From contig DATJNS010000379.1 of NCBI GenBank assembly GCA_035507915.1, forward strand, positions 1 through 42,182: DNA of 42,182 nt, given 5' to 3'. The notes beneath the pieces were generated by a model. That model made no database searches and had not been told where the DNA came from. It saw nothing but the letters and a program-made list of their open reading frames with translations. This DNA comes from JACQAI01 sp035507915. Its GTDB lineage: Bacteria > Pseudomonadota > Alphaproteobacteria > Elsterales > Elsteraceae. Shown in pieces: positions 1 to 5,918 of the stretch; position 1 is the first letter of the stretch; each line of letters begins with the position of its first letter. Position numbers and translations under genes: made by a program.

Positions 1-449
1 TCGCCGCGCACCGCGGTGCTGAGCGCCAGCGCACGCTCCGCGGTCGCGACGGCCTCGGGGAATTGCGACGCCTGGAACTGCTCGCTGCCGAGCGCCGCCA
101 GCGCGTCGATCGTACGTTCGTCACGCTCGCCGCGCTTTTCGGTCTGCAGCGCCACGATGCGCGCGCGCGCAGGCACCGCCTCGGCGGGGCGATGCAGCCG
201 GTCGAGCGTGTTGGCGACGTCGATCAGCGTATCGATCGCCTCTGGGCTGCTCTCGCCCTGCGCGCGCGCGTAGATGTCGTGCGCCTGCTGGTAGAGCGGC
301 AAGGCGCCCGCGTAATCCTTGTTGCGGAACAGCTCGCCCGCGCGATAGCGCTGGGTGCGCGCCCACGACGTGTCCTCCTGGGCCGCGGCGGGCAGCGTGC
401 AACCGGCCAGCAGCAGGGCAGCCGCGAGCCAGGCGACAGGACGCCTCAT
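1..449 (-). CDS. TPR-containing lipoprotein (3' part lies outside the window)
   Basis: The reading frame is open from the ATG at 449 down to the first base of the window, so only about 149 N-terminal residues are seen. Residues 1-17 form a lipoprotein signal peptide with a clear lipobox (LLAGC, Cys17 as the lipidation site). The mature part continues with helix pairs of tetratricopeptide type (for example AGELFRNKDYAGALPLYQQA and SPEAIDTLIDVANTLDRLHR), which resemble Sel1/TPR scaffold repeats used in protein-protein contact. A GGAGGAGAG ribosome site precedes the ATG. The gene is divergent from the beta-propeller gene at 536, with 86 bases between them. The function is unknown; an envelope-anchored scaffold is an inference from the signal and the repeats. 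Confidence 0.72.
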   Translation of the reverse strand, partial: MRRPVAWLAAALLLAGCTLPAAAQEDTSWARTQRYRAGELFRNKDYAGALPLYQQAHDIYARAQGESSPEAIDTLIDVANTLDRLHRPAEAVPARARIVALQTEKRGERDERTIDALAALGSEQFQASQFPEAVATAERALALSTAVRG

Positions 450-535
450 GCCTCTCCTCCGGGTTGTCGGATCCGGTGCAACTCTGCCATGCTTCGGCGG
501 CCCAACGGAACGACAACAACCGCAAGGGGGGAATC

Positions 536-1702
536 ATGACGGGTCGCCCGTACCGCAACCTCGGGATCGGCGTCGCGCTCGCGCTCTGGCCGATCGCCGC
601 GTCGGCGCAGTTCCTGATCGTCGGCACCGACGAGAAGCTGAGCTGGGACGACAAGGGTGCCGCCGTGATCGGCGCGCCCGGCAAGGACACGGTGACGATC
701 GTCGACATCAAGAACCCGGGCGCGCCCCGCATCGTGGCGAGCCTGACGCTCGAGAACTCGGTGATCGGGCCGCCCGTCAACCTGGCGGTCACACCCGACA
801 ATTCCTTGGCGCTGGTCGCCAACTCGATCCACGTCGTGCAGGACGGCGGCGCTTGGAAGAACACGCCCGACACCAAGGTCTACGTGATCGACCTCAAGGC
901 CAATCCGCCCGCCCAGATCGCCACCGTCGAGGTCGGCAAGCAGCCGTCCGGCATGGCGATCAACCGTGCCGGCGACCTCGCCCTGGTCACCAACCGCGCC
1001 GGCAACTCGATCAGCGTGCTGTCGATCAAGGGCAAGGAGGTCAAGGTCACCGACACGGTCGACGTCGGCGACTCGGTGACCTCGGTCGCCATCACGCCCG
1101 ACGGCAAGCGCGCGTTCGCGACCAAGGCGCTCGCCAACAAGGTCGCGATCCTCGCGATCGACGGCGGCAAGGTCACCTACGGCAAGCAGGACATCGGCGT
1201 CGGGGTGTTCCCCTACAACATCGCGATCGCCGGCCACGGCAAGGTCGCGCTGACCTCCGACAACGGCAACGCCGGCTCGTCGGACGGCAGCGTCGACACC
1301 GTCACGGTGATCGACCTCACCGCCAAGGTGCCGCACGGCATCGACAAGATCGTGGTCGATGAGGCGCCCGAGGGCATCGCGGCCAGCCCGAAGGGCGATC
1401 TCGCCGTGTCGATCCTGCTCAACGGCAGCGCCGGCGTCGCCAAGGACGCCTGGTTCGCCCATCCCAAGGGCCGCTTCGCCGTGCTGAAGGTTGCCGGCAC
1501 CAAGGTCACGCGCCTCGGCTACGTCGATGCCGGCAAGCTGCCCGAGGGCGCGGCTTTCAGCCCCGACGGCAACTGGCTCTATGTCGGCAACTACGTCGAC
1601 AAGGACCTCTCGATCTACAAGGTGAGCGGCACCAAGGTGACGCCGGCCGGCACCCTCAAGCTGCCCGGCTCGCCCGCCTCGCTGCGCACCAGCGCCGAAT
1701 AG
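536..1702 (+). CDS. Exported YVTN-type beta-propeller protein
   Basis: The product is 388 residues with an N-terminal signal peptide (residues about 1-25, ending AASAQ). The body shows repeated blades of the YVTN/lactonase-like propeller family, such as AVTPDNSLALVANS, AINRAGDLALVTNRAGNSIS, AITPDGKRAFATKALANKVA and AFSPDGNWLYVGNYVDKDLS. Each has the xxxPDGxxxxVxN pattern at the start of a blade. The protein probably acts in the periplasm as a binding or scaffold propeller; no catalytic residues can be assigned. The start at 536 is preferred over an in-frame upstream ATG at 464 because a purine-rich AAGGGGGG site precedes it and the signal peptide begins there. The ligand is unknown. Confidence 0.8.
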   Translation: MTGRPYRNLGIGVALALWPIAASAQFLIVGTDEKLSWDDKGAAVIGAPGKDTVTIVDIKNPGAPRIVASLTLENSVIGPPVNLAVTPDNSLALVANSIHVVQDGGAWKNTPDTKVYVIDLKANPPAQIATVEVGKQPSGMAINRAGDLALVTNRAGNSISVLSIKGKEVKVTDTVDVGDSVTSVAITPDGKRAFATKALANKVAILAIDGGKVTYGKQDIGVGVFPYNIAIAGHGKVALTSDNGNAGSSDGSVDTVTVIDLTAKVPHGIDKIVVDEAPEGIAASPKGDLAVSILLNGSAGVAKDAWFAHPKGRFAVLKVAGTKVTRLGYVDAGKLPEGAAFSPDGNWLYVGNYVDKDLSIYKVSGTKVTPAGTLKLPGSPASLRTSAE

Positions 1703-1722
1703 GCGAGAGGACGCCGTCCATG

Positions 1723-1817
1723 CCGTCATCCTCGGGCTTGTCCCGAGGATCCACGTCTTCCCGCCTCGCGCGCGGGACCCAAGATGTGGATGGTCGGGAC
1801 AAGCCCGACCAGGACGG
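1723..1817. repeat. Alphaproteobacterial-type long palindromic intergenic repeat
   Basis: The two halves are near-complete reverse complements. GGGCTTGTCCCGA on the left (from 1734) matches TCGGGACAAGCCC on the right (ending 1805), and ATCCACGTCTT matches AAGATGTGGAT with one mismatch. The centre is near 1768. The left arm also contains its own smaller hairpin (TCCTCGGG/TCCCGAGGA). Sequences of this kind are a widespread dispersed repeat in alphaproteobacterial genomes and are often mistranslated as SSSGLSRGS-type peptides. It lies between the propeller gene stop and the binding-protein start. It may act as an mRNA hairpin; that role is an inference. I saw no second copy in the window. Confidence 0.8.
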
Positions 1818-1836
1818 CGAGGGTGGTGGAGAAAGC

Positions 1837-2964
1837 ATGTTCGCCATCCGGGTACTCGCAGCAGCGGTGGCGGTGCTGTGCGGTCTCGCGACGGGCGCGC
1901 GCGCGGCCGACGTCGAGTTTCCGATCCTGGTGCCGCTGACCGGCGTGCTGTCGATCGAGGGCACCAGCCAGCGCAACGGCGCGTTGCTCGCGGTCGAGCA
2001 CGCGCCGGCCGGGCTGACGATCGATGCGCCGGTCGCCGACACCGGCCAGTCGCCCGAGATCGCGGTCAACGCCTTCGAGCAGGCGGTCGGCGCCGGTCCG
2101 GTGACGGCGATCGGCGCCACGATGTTCGGCCCGCAGATCCTGGCGCTGGTGCCGCTCGGCGCCGAGCGCAAGGTGCCGCTCGTCACCGTGTCGGGCACCG
2201 CGAAGGTGACCGAGCTCGGCAGCGCCTACGTGTTCCGCTTCTTCCCGGCCGACCCGGTCGCCACCCTGGCGCACGCGCGCTACGCCGTCCAGGCGCTCGG
2301 CAAGAAGCGCGTCGCCCTGATCGTGCAGACCACCGCCTACGGTCTCAGCGGCCGGCCGCTGCTCGAGAAATACGTCGAGCAGCTCGGCGGCGCGATCGTG
2401 TTCGACGAGGCGATCGACGTCACGGTCAAGGACATGCTGCCGCTGCTCGGCAAGGCGCGCCAAGCCAACCCGGACGTGCTGGTGCTGCACCTGCACGCGC
2501 CGTCGACCGCGCTCCTCATCAAGCAGGCGGTGGCGATGAAGCTCGGCGTGCCGATCGTCGCCGGCTCGGCGATGCACCAGCCGGTCACCGCCGCGCTGCT
2601 CGAGCCCGCCGAGCTCGAGGGCGTGTGCGCCGAGAGCGCGTCGTCGCCGGTCTCCGGCGGCAGCCCCGCGCTCGACGCCTTCGACGCCGACTACCGCAAG
2701 GCGTTCGGCATCGAGCCCGACGGCTACGCGCTCGCCCAGTACGACGGCACCATGATGGTGCTCGACGCCGTCGCCAAGGGCGCCAAGACCGCCGAGGCCG
2801 TGGCGCAGGCGCTCGCGCACACGACCTATCAGGGCCTGGCGATGACCTACAAGTCCGACGGCAAGGGCAACATGGCGCACTCGGAGGTGATCGTCTGCTA
2901 CGACGGCACCAGCCGCGTGCCCAAGATCGTCAAGCGCTACGACAATCTCGACGGCGCGCTCTGA
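1837..2964 (+). CDS. ABC transporter substrate-binding protein, LIV/type I periplasmic family
   Basis: A 375-residue periplasmic binding protein of the Peripla_BP_6 (leucine/isoleucine/valine-like) family. It has a signal peptide (MFAIRVLAAAVAVLCGLATG, cleaved near ARA/ADVEF). This is followed by the usual first-strand motif VEFPILVPLTGVLSIEGTSQ, the QSPEIAVNAFEQ segment, an inter-domain IGATMFGPQILALVPL stretch, and the late ALAQYDGTMMVLDAV helix common to the family. It would deliver its ligand to the LivH/LivM permease encoded from 4998. The start at 1837 has a GGTGGAGAAAG ribosome site; a longer in-frame start at 1720 would translate the palindromic repeat and is rejected. The ureohydrolase-like gene follows after 17 bases, so the two are likely co-transcribed. 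The ligand is not identifiable from sequence. Confidence 0.9.
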   Translation: MFAIRVLAAAVAVLCGLATGARAADVEFPILVPLTGVLSIEGTSQRNGALLAVEHAPAGLTIDAPVADTGQSPEIAVNAFEQAVGAGPVTAIGATMFGPQILALVPLGAERKVPLVTVSGTAKVTELGSAYVFRFFPADPVATLAHARYAVQALGKKRVALIVQTTAYGLSGRPLLEKYVEQLGGAIVFDEAIDVTVKDMLPLLGKARQANPDVLVLHLHAPSTALLIKQAVAMKLGVPIVAGSAMHQPVTAALLEPAELEGVCAESASSPVSGGSPALDAFDADYRKAFGIEPDGYALAQYDGTMMVLDAVAKGAKTAEAVAQALAHTTYQGLAMTYKSDGKGNMAHSEVIVCYDGTSRVPKIVKRYDNLDGAL

Positions 2965-2981
2965 CGCAGGGAGAGCCGCCC

Positions 2982-3941
2982 GTGACGAGCTTCACCGATG
3001 ACGCGCTGCATACCGGGCCGGTCACCTTCATGGGGGCGCCCTATTCGCTCGACCTCGCGGGCGCCAAGGCCGCGGTGCTCGGCATCCCGTTCGATTGCGG
3101 CATCCATCAATTCCGCGTCGGCTCGCGCGAGGGGCCGCGCTCGATCCGCGAGCAGTCGATGCTGGTGCGGCCGTTCAACTCCGAGCTCGCCGACTTCAAT
3201 CCGCTGGCCCGGCTCGGCCTGGTCGACCGCGGCAACGTCAAGCTGACGCCGAGCAAGATGGTCGACGCCTTCGAGCGCATCGAGGCGGCCTGCAAGCTGA
3301 TCCACGACGCCGGCGCGATTCCGGTCACCATGGGGGGCGACGGCAGCGTGTCGCTGCCCCAGCTGCGCGCCGCCGGGCGGCGCTACCCCGGGCTGGTCGC
3401 GCTGCACATCGATGCGCACACCGACAGCTACGGCTACGTCGAGCCCGACAAGTACAACGCCGCGACGCAGTTCACCCACGCCGCCGAGGAGCAGCTGCTG
3501 CTCGCCTCGCGCTCCTATCACGTCGGCGTGCGCGGCACGACCTACACGCCGGGCGCCTACACGTTCACCCGGTCGCTCGGCTACAACATCATCACGATGC
3601 GCGAGCTGTTCCAGCGCGGCTTCGACGACGTGATCGCCGAGCTCGGCGCCGCGCTCGCCGGCCGCCCGGTCTATCTGTGCTTCGACATGGACGTGTTCGA
3701 TCCGTCCTGCGCGCCCGGCGTGTGCTCGCCGACCTGGGGCGGCTTCACGGCGCGCGAGGGCATCGACTTCCTGCGCGCCATCGCCGCGCTCAAGCTCGAC
3801 ATCGTCGCGGTCGACGTCAACACGGTGAGCCCGGCGCACGACGTCAACGGCATGGCGGCCTTCCTGGCCGCCCACGTGATGTACGAGGGGCTCGTCATGC
3901 TGTGCCGCAAGCTCGGCCTCGACGCGCCCGAGGCGGCGTAG
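2982..3941 (+). CDS. Arginase/agmatinase (ureohydrolase) family protein with a substituted metal ligand
   Basis: A 319-residue ureohydrolase-fold protein. The family hydrolyses guanidino or related C-N bonds with two manganese ions held by GGDHS, DAHxD and SxDxDxxDP motifs. Here HIDAHTD (Asp144, His146, Asp148) and CFDMDVFDP (Asp235, Asp237) are intact. The first motif, however, reads MGGDGSVSLP, so the His that normally binds one metal is Gly121 (codon GGC at 3342-3344). The reading is unambiguous on the given sequence. The enzyme may use a different metal arrangement or another substrate; agmatinase activity should not be assumed. The GTG start has a GGGAGAG site and follows the transporter binding protein by 17 bases. 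The substrate may be the imported ligand, but this is inference from position. Confidence 0.85.
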   Translation: MTSFTDDALHTGPVTFMGAPYSLDLAGAKAAVLGIPFDCGIHQFRVGSREGPRSIREQSMLVRPFNSELADFNPLARLGLVDRGNVKLTPSKMVDAFERIEAACKLIHDAGAIPVTMGGDGSVSLPQLRAAGRRYPGLVALHIDAHTDSYGYVEPDKYNAATQFTHAAEEQLLLASRSYHVGVRGTTYTPGAYTFTRSLGYNIITMRELFQRGFDDVIAELGAALAGRPVYLCFDMDVFDPSCAPGVCSPTWGGFTAREGIDFLRAIAALKLDIVAVDVNTVSPAHDVNGMAAFLAAHVMYEGLVMLCRKLGLDAPEAA

Positions 3942-3949
3942 GCTTTTTT
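3916..3949 (+). terminator. Weak candidate hairpin plus T-run after the ureohydrolase gene
   Basis: GCCTCG (3916-3921) can pair with CGAGGC (3929-3934) across a 7-base loop, and six T residues follow at 3944-3949. The T-run is nine bases away from the stem, which is further than in a standard intrinsic terminator, and part of the stem lies inside the coding region. It could attenuate read-through into the dehydroquinase-like gene. Low confidence. Confidence 0.22.
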
Positions 3950-3995
3950 CATCCGAAGGCGCTAAGCTCGCGCGATCGAGGGAAAGGAGGCCGAC

Positions 3996-4433
3996 ATGCC
4001 GAAGGTGCTGGTGATCCACGGGGCGGGCATGAACATGCGCGGCAAGGTGCAGGTCGAGATCTTCGGCCCCATGACGCTGCCCGAATACGACGCCAAGATC
4101 CGCGGCTTCGCCGCCGAGCTCGGGCTCGAGGTCGAGATCTTCCACTCCAACGTGGAAGGCGAGGTGATCAACAAGCTCTACGCGGCCAACGACCAGGGCG
4201 TCGACGCGGCGATCTTCAATCCGGCGGGCTTCTCGGTCGGCTATCCGGCGCTGGTCGCCGCGATCTCGCAGGTCAAGTTCCCGACCATCGAGGTCCACAT
4301 CTCGAACCCGGTGCGCCGCGGCATGGTCTCCGACACCGGCAAGGCGGTCCAGGGCATGGTGACGGGCTTCGGCGTCGCCGGCTACGAGGCCGCGCTGCGC
4401 GGCATCAAGAGCCTGCTCGCGGCGAAGAAGTAG
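3996..4433 (+). CDS. Type II 3-dehydroquinate dehydratase-fold protein lacking key catalytic residues
   Basis: A 145-residue protein aligned by eye along its whole length to AroQ, the small dodecameric type II dehydroquinase of the shikimate pathway. Family landmarks are present: an LVIHGAGMNMRG N-terminus in place of NGPNLNLLG, the HSNVEGEVINKL segment, EVHISN with its His101, and the C-terminal GFGVAGYEAAL. The lid-loop Tyr that starts the reaction is Phe23 (EIFG instead of YG), the lid-loop Arg is missing, NPGAYTHTS has become NPAGFSVGY without the His, and the HAREEFRxHS loop is replaced by PVRRGMVSDTG. A true shikimate role is therefore unlikely. A strong AAAGGAGG ribosome site precedes the ATG. 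It lies in the transporter/ureohydrolase cluster, which suggests a neofunctionalised catabolic enzyme. Confidence 0.82.
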   Translation: MPKVLVIHGAGMNMRGKVQVEIFGPMTLPEYDAKIRGFAAELGLEVEIFHSNVEGEVINKLYAANDQGVDAAIFNPAGFSVGYPALVAAISQVKFPTIEVHISNPVRRGMVSDTGKAVQGMVTGFGVAGYEAALRGIKSLLAAKK

Positions 4434-4440
4434 GGCACCG

Positions 4441-4656
4441 TCACGCGCGCCAGAACGGCCGGTCCGACAGCGCCATCGCCTCGGATCGCGTCAGGCCGGC
4501 GTCGCGCAGCTCGCGGTCGGTCATCGCCGCGAGATGGGCGCGCTCGCGGCTGCGGCGCTGCCAGGTTGCGACCAGCGCGGCGACGCGCGCCACCAGGATG
4601 AAGAATGCGTCGGCGCGGCACGACGAGACGATCGAGCGGTCCGTGAGGCTTGGCAT
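4441..4656 (-). CDS. DUF1127 (YjiS-like) small protein
   Basis: A 71-residue protein. The C-terminal half carries the DUF1127 signature: a basic amphipathic helix WQRRSRERAHLAAMTDREL followed by RDAGLTRSEA and a terminal aromatic-rich tail (DRPFW). DUF1127 proteins are short, arginine-rich proteins common in alphaproteobacteria; some members have been tied to RNA turnover and phosphate or carbon control. The N-terminal 40 residues are weakly hydrophobic and not diagnostic. The start at 4656 has a GGAGAT site eight to ten bases upstream. The gene converges on the dehydroquinase-like gene with a seven-base gap and is divergent from livH across a 341-base spacer. The function here is unknown. 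Confidence 0.85.
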   Translation of the reverse strand: MPSLTDRSIVSSCRADAFFILVARVAALVATWQRRSRERAHLAAMTDRELRDAGLTRSEAMALSDRPFWRA

Positions 4657-4726
4657 GGCGATCTCCGATTCTTTGGCGTTGCCGTCGGAGGCAAGCTAGG
4701 CGCGCCGCGCCCCGTCGGCGCGTCCG

Positions 4727-4752
4727 ATCGCTTCGATTCCGACCGAAGCGAT
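4727..4752. repeat. Perfect 9-base inverted repeat, possible operator or hairpin
   Basis: ATCGCTTCG (4727-4735) is exactly complementary to CGAAGCGAT (4744-4752) across an 8-base spacer, and the next two outer positions can extend it with one wobble pair. It sits 70 bases upstream of the DUF1127 start and could be a regulator site or an RNA hairpin. Confidence 0.5.
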
Positions 4753-4774
4753 TGCGCAGAGTGCCCTGGTCCAG

Positions 4775-4801
4775 TGACATGAGCCGGGCCTTCTCATGTC
4801 A
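4775..4801. repeat. Second perfect 9-base inverted repeat, possible operator or hairpin
   Basis: TGACATGAG (4775-4783) is exactly complementary to CTCATGTCA (4793-4801) across a 9-base spacer. It lies 22 bases after the first inverted repeat and differs from it in sequence, so the pair looks like two separate sites rather than a duplicated one. Confidence 0.5.
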
Positions 4802-4997
4802 TGCGCGATCTGCGATCTCAGAACCGTGGGCAGAGGTAGGACCGTGGCATGGTGCGCGCGTTCGAACGGCGGAGCGTTGACGTGACCGAGGCTTCTGGCG
4901 GGGCCGGGCGGGGGAGAGGGCCTGCATCGGGCCTGCTGGAGCAGGGCTGCCGCGGCGTCGCGGGGGTCGTGGCGCGGCGACGGCGAGGGGGGATGGC

Positions 4998-5918
4998 GTG
5001 TCGGCCCTGCAGCTCCTGACCAACACGGTCGCGCTGGGCGCCGCCTACGCGCTGGTCGCGCTCGGCTTCGTCTGGGTGCTGAACGCGACCAACGCGGTCA
5101 ATTTCAGCCACGGCGACCTCGTGATGGCCGGCGGCTTCGCGTCGGTGGCGTTGGCCGGGCTGTTGCCGGTTCCCGGCATCGTGCTGCTGCCACTGGTCGT
5201 CGTCCTGATGGCGGGCTTCGGTGTGCTCGTGTCGCTGCTGGCGTTCTTCCCGCTGCGCAACCGGCCGCCGGTTGCGGTGTTCATCAGCACGATCGCGCTC
5301 GGCCTGATGATCTCGAACGGCACCACCGCGCTGTTCGGCGCTGCGCCCCGCGCGGCGCCGCCGCTGCTCGCGGGCGGTCCGCTCGAGCTCGGCGGCGTCG
5401 TGCTCGGCCGCCAGGCGCTCGCCGTCATCGTGGTCGCCGCGCTGCTGATCGGCGGACAACATCTCCTGTTCGCGCACACCCAATTCGGCCGCCGGCTGCG
5501 CGCGACCGCGCAGGATCCCGCCATGGCGGCGGCGCTCGGCGTGCCGGTCAACCGGATGATCGCGCTGACCTTCGCGCTCGCGACCGGGCTTGCCGGCGTG
5601 GCCGGCGCGCTGCTCGCCAACAGCTTCTTCGTCGCGCCGTCGGACGGTCTCAACTACATGCTGAAGGCCTACATCGCGGTCACCATCGGGGGCTGGGGCA
5701 GCCTCCTGGGCGCGGTCGCGGGCGCGTTCCTGATCGCGTCGTTCGACGTGCTGCTGCCCGGTCTGCCGGCGCTCGTGCCGACGCTCGACGCGTTGCCGGG
5801 CGCCGACTGGCTGTTCAGCCAGACGGTCGCCACGATCATGCTCTACCTGCTGCTGCTCGCGATCCTGCGCTGGCGGCCCCAGGGTCTGTTCGGCGGCGTC
5901 GTGCAGCGTCGCGCATGA
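4998..5918 (+). CDS. livH: LivH-type branched-chain ABC transporter permease
   Basis: A 306-residue inner-membrane permease of the LivH family, with about eight hydrophobic spans. Family landmarks include the N-terminal ALVALGFVWVLNATNAVNFS, GDLVMAGGF, the cytoplasmic coupling segment QFGRRLRATAQDPAMAAALG, and the later VTIGGWGSLLGAVAGAFL helix. It would form a heterodimer with the LivM half of the next protein. The GTG start has a GAGGGGGG ribosome site seven to nine bases upstream. The stop overlaps the next start (ATGA at 5915-5918), so translation is coupled. The cognate binding protein is probably the one at 1837, since no other lies nearby. Confidence 0.92.
   Translation: MSALQLLTNTVALGAAYALVALGFVWVLNATNAVNFSHGDLVMAGGFASVALAGLLPVPGIVLLPLVVVLMAGFGVLVSLLAFFPLRNRPPVAVFISTIALGLMISNGTTALFGAAPRAAPPLLAGGPLELGGVVLGRQALAVIVVAALLIGGQHLLFAHTQFGRRLRATAQDPAMAAALGVPVNRMIALTFALATGLAGVAGALLANSFFVAPSDGLNYMLKAYIAVTIGGWGSLLGAVAGAFLIASFDVLLPGLPALVPTLDALPGADWLFSQTVATIMLYLLLLAILRWRPQGLFGGVVQRRA

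Larger units (their letters stand above)
4657..4997. other. 341-base divergent intergenic region between the DUF1127 gene and livH
   Basis: No credible gene is present on either strand; frames that cross it are extensions or shadows of neighbours. It holds two perfect 9-base inverted repeats (annotated separately) in the half nearest the DUF1127 gene. The livH-proximal half, about 4880-4990, is a very GC-rich purine-biased stretch ending in the livH ribosome site. No clear -35/-10 pair stands out. As the only long gap in the region it must hold the promoters for both flanking genes unless livH is read from upstream. Confidence 0.55.

Noticed and set aside
463..482. Possible operator GTTG...CAAC around CGGATCCG in the gap before the propeller gene
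   Set aside because: The outer arms and the inner palindrome have different centres of symmetry, so it is not a good inverted repeat.
1720..1836. N-terminal extension of the binding protein from an ATG at 1720
   Set aside because: It would translate the palindromic repeat and bury the signal peptide; the ATG at 1837 has a ribosome site and begins the signal.
2982..3941. Confident call of agmatinase (speB)
   Set aside because: One metal-binding His is Gly and the substrate loop is not diagnostic, so only the family can be named.
3996..4433. Canonical 3-dehydroquinate dehydratase (aroQ)
   Set aside because: The catalytic Tyr and Arg of the lid loop and the NPGAYTHTS histidine are missing, so a shikimate role is not supported.
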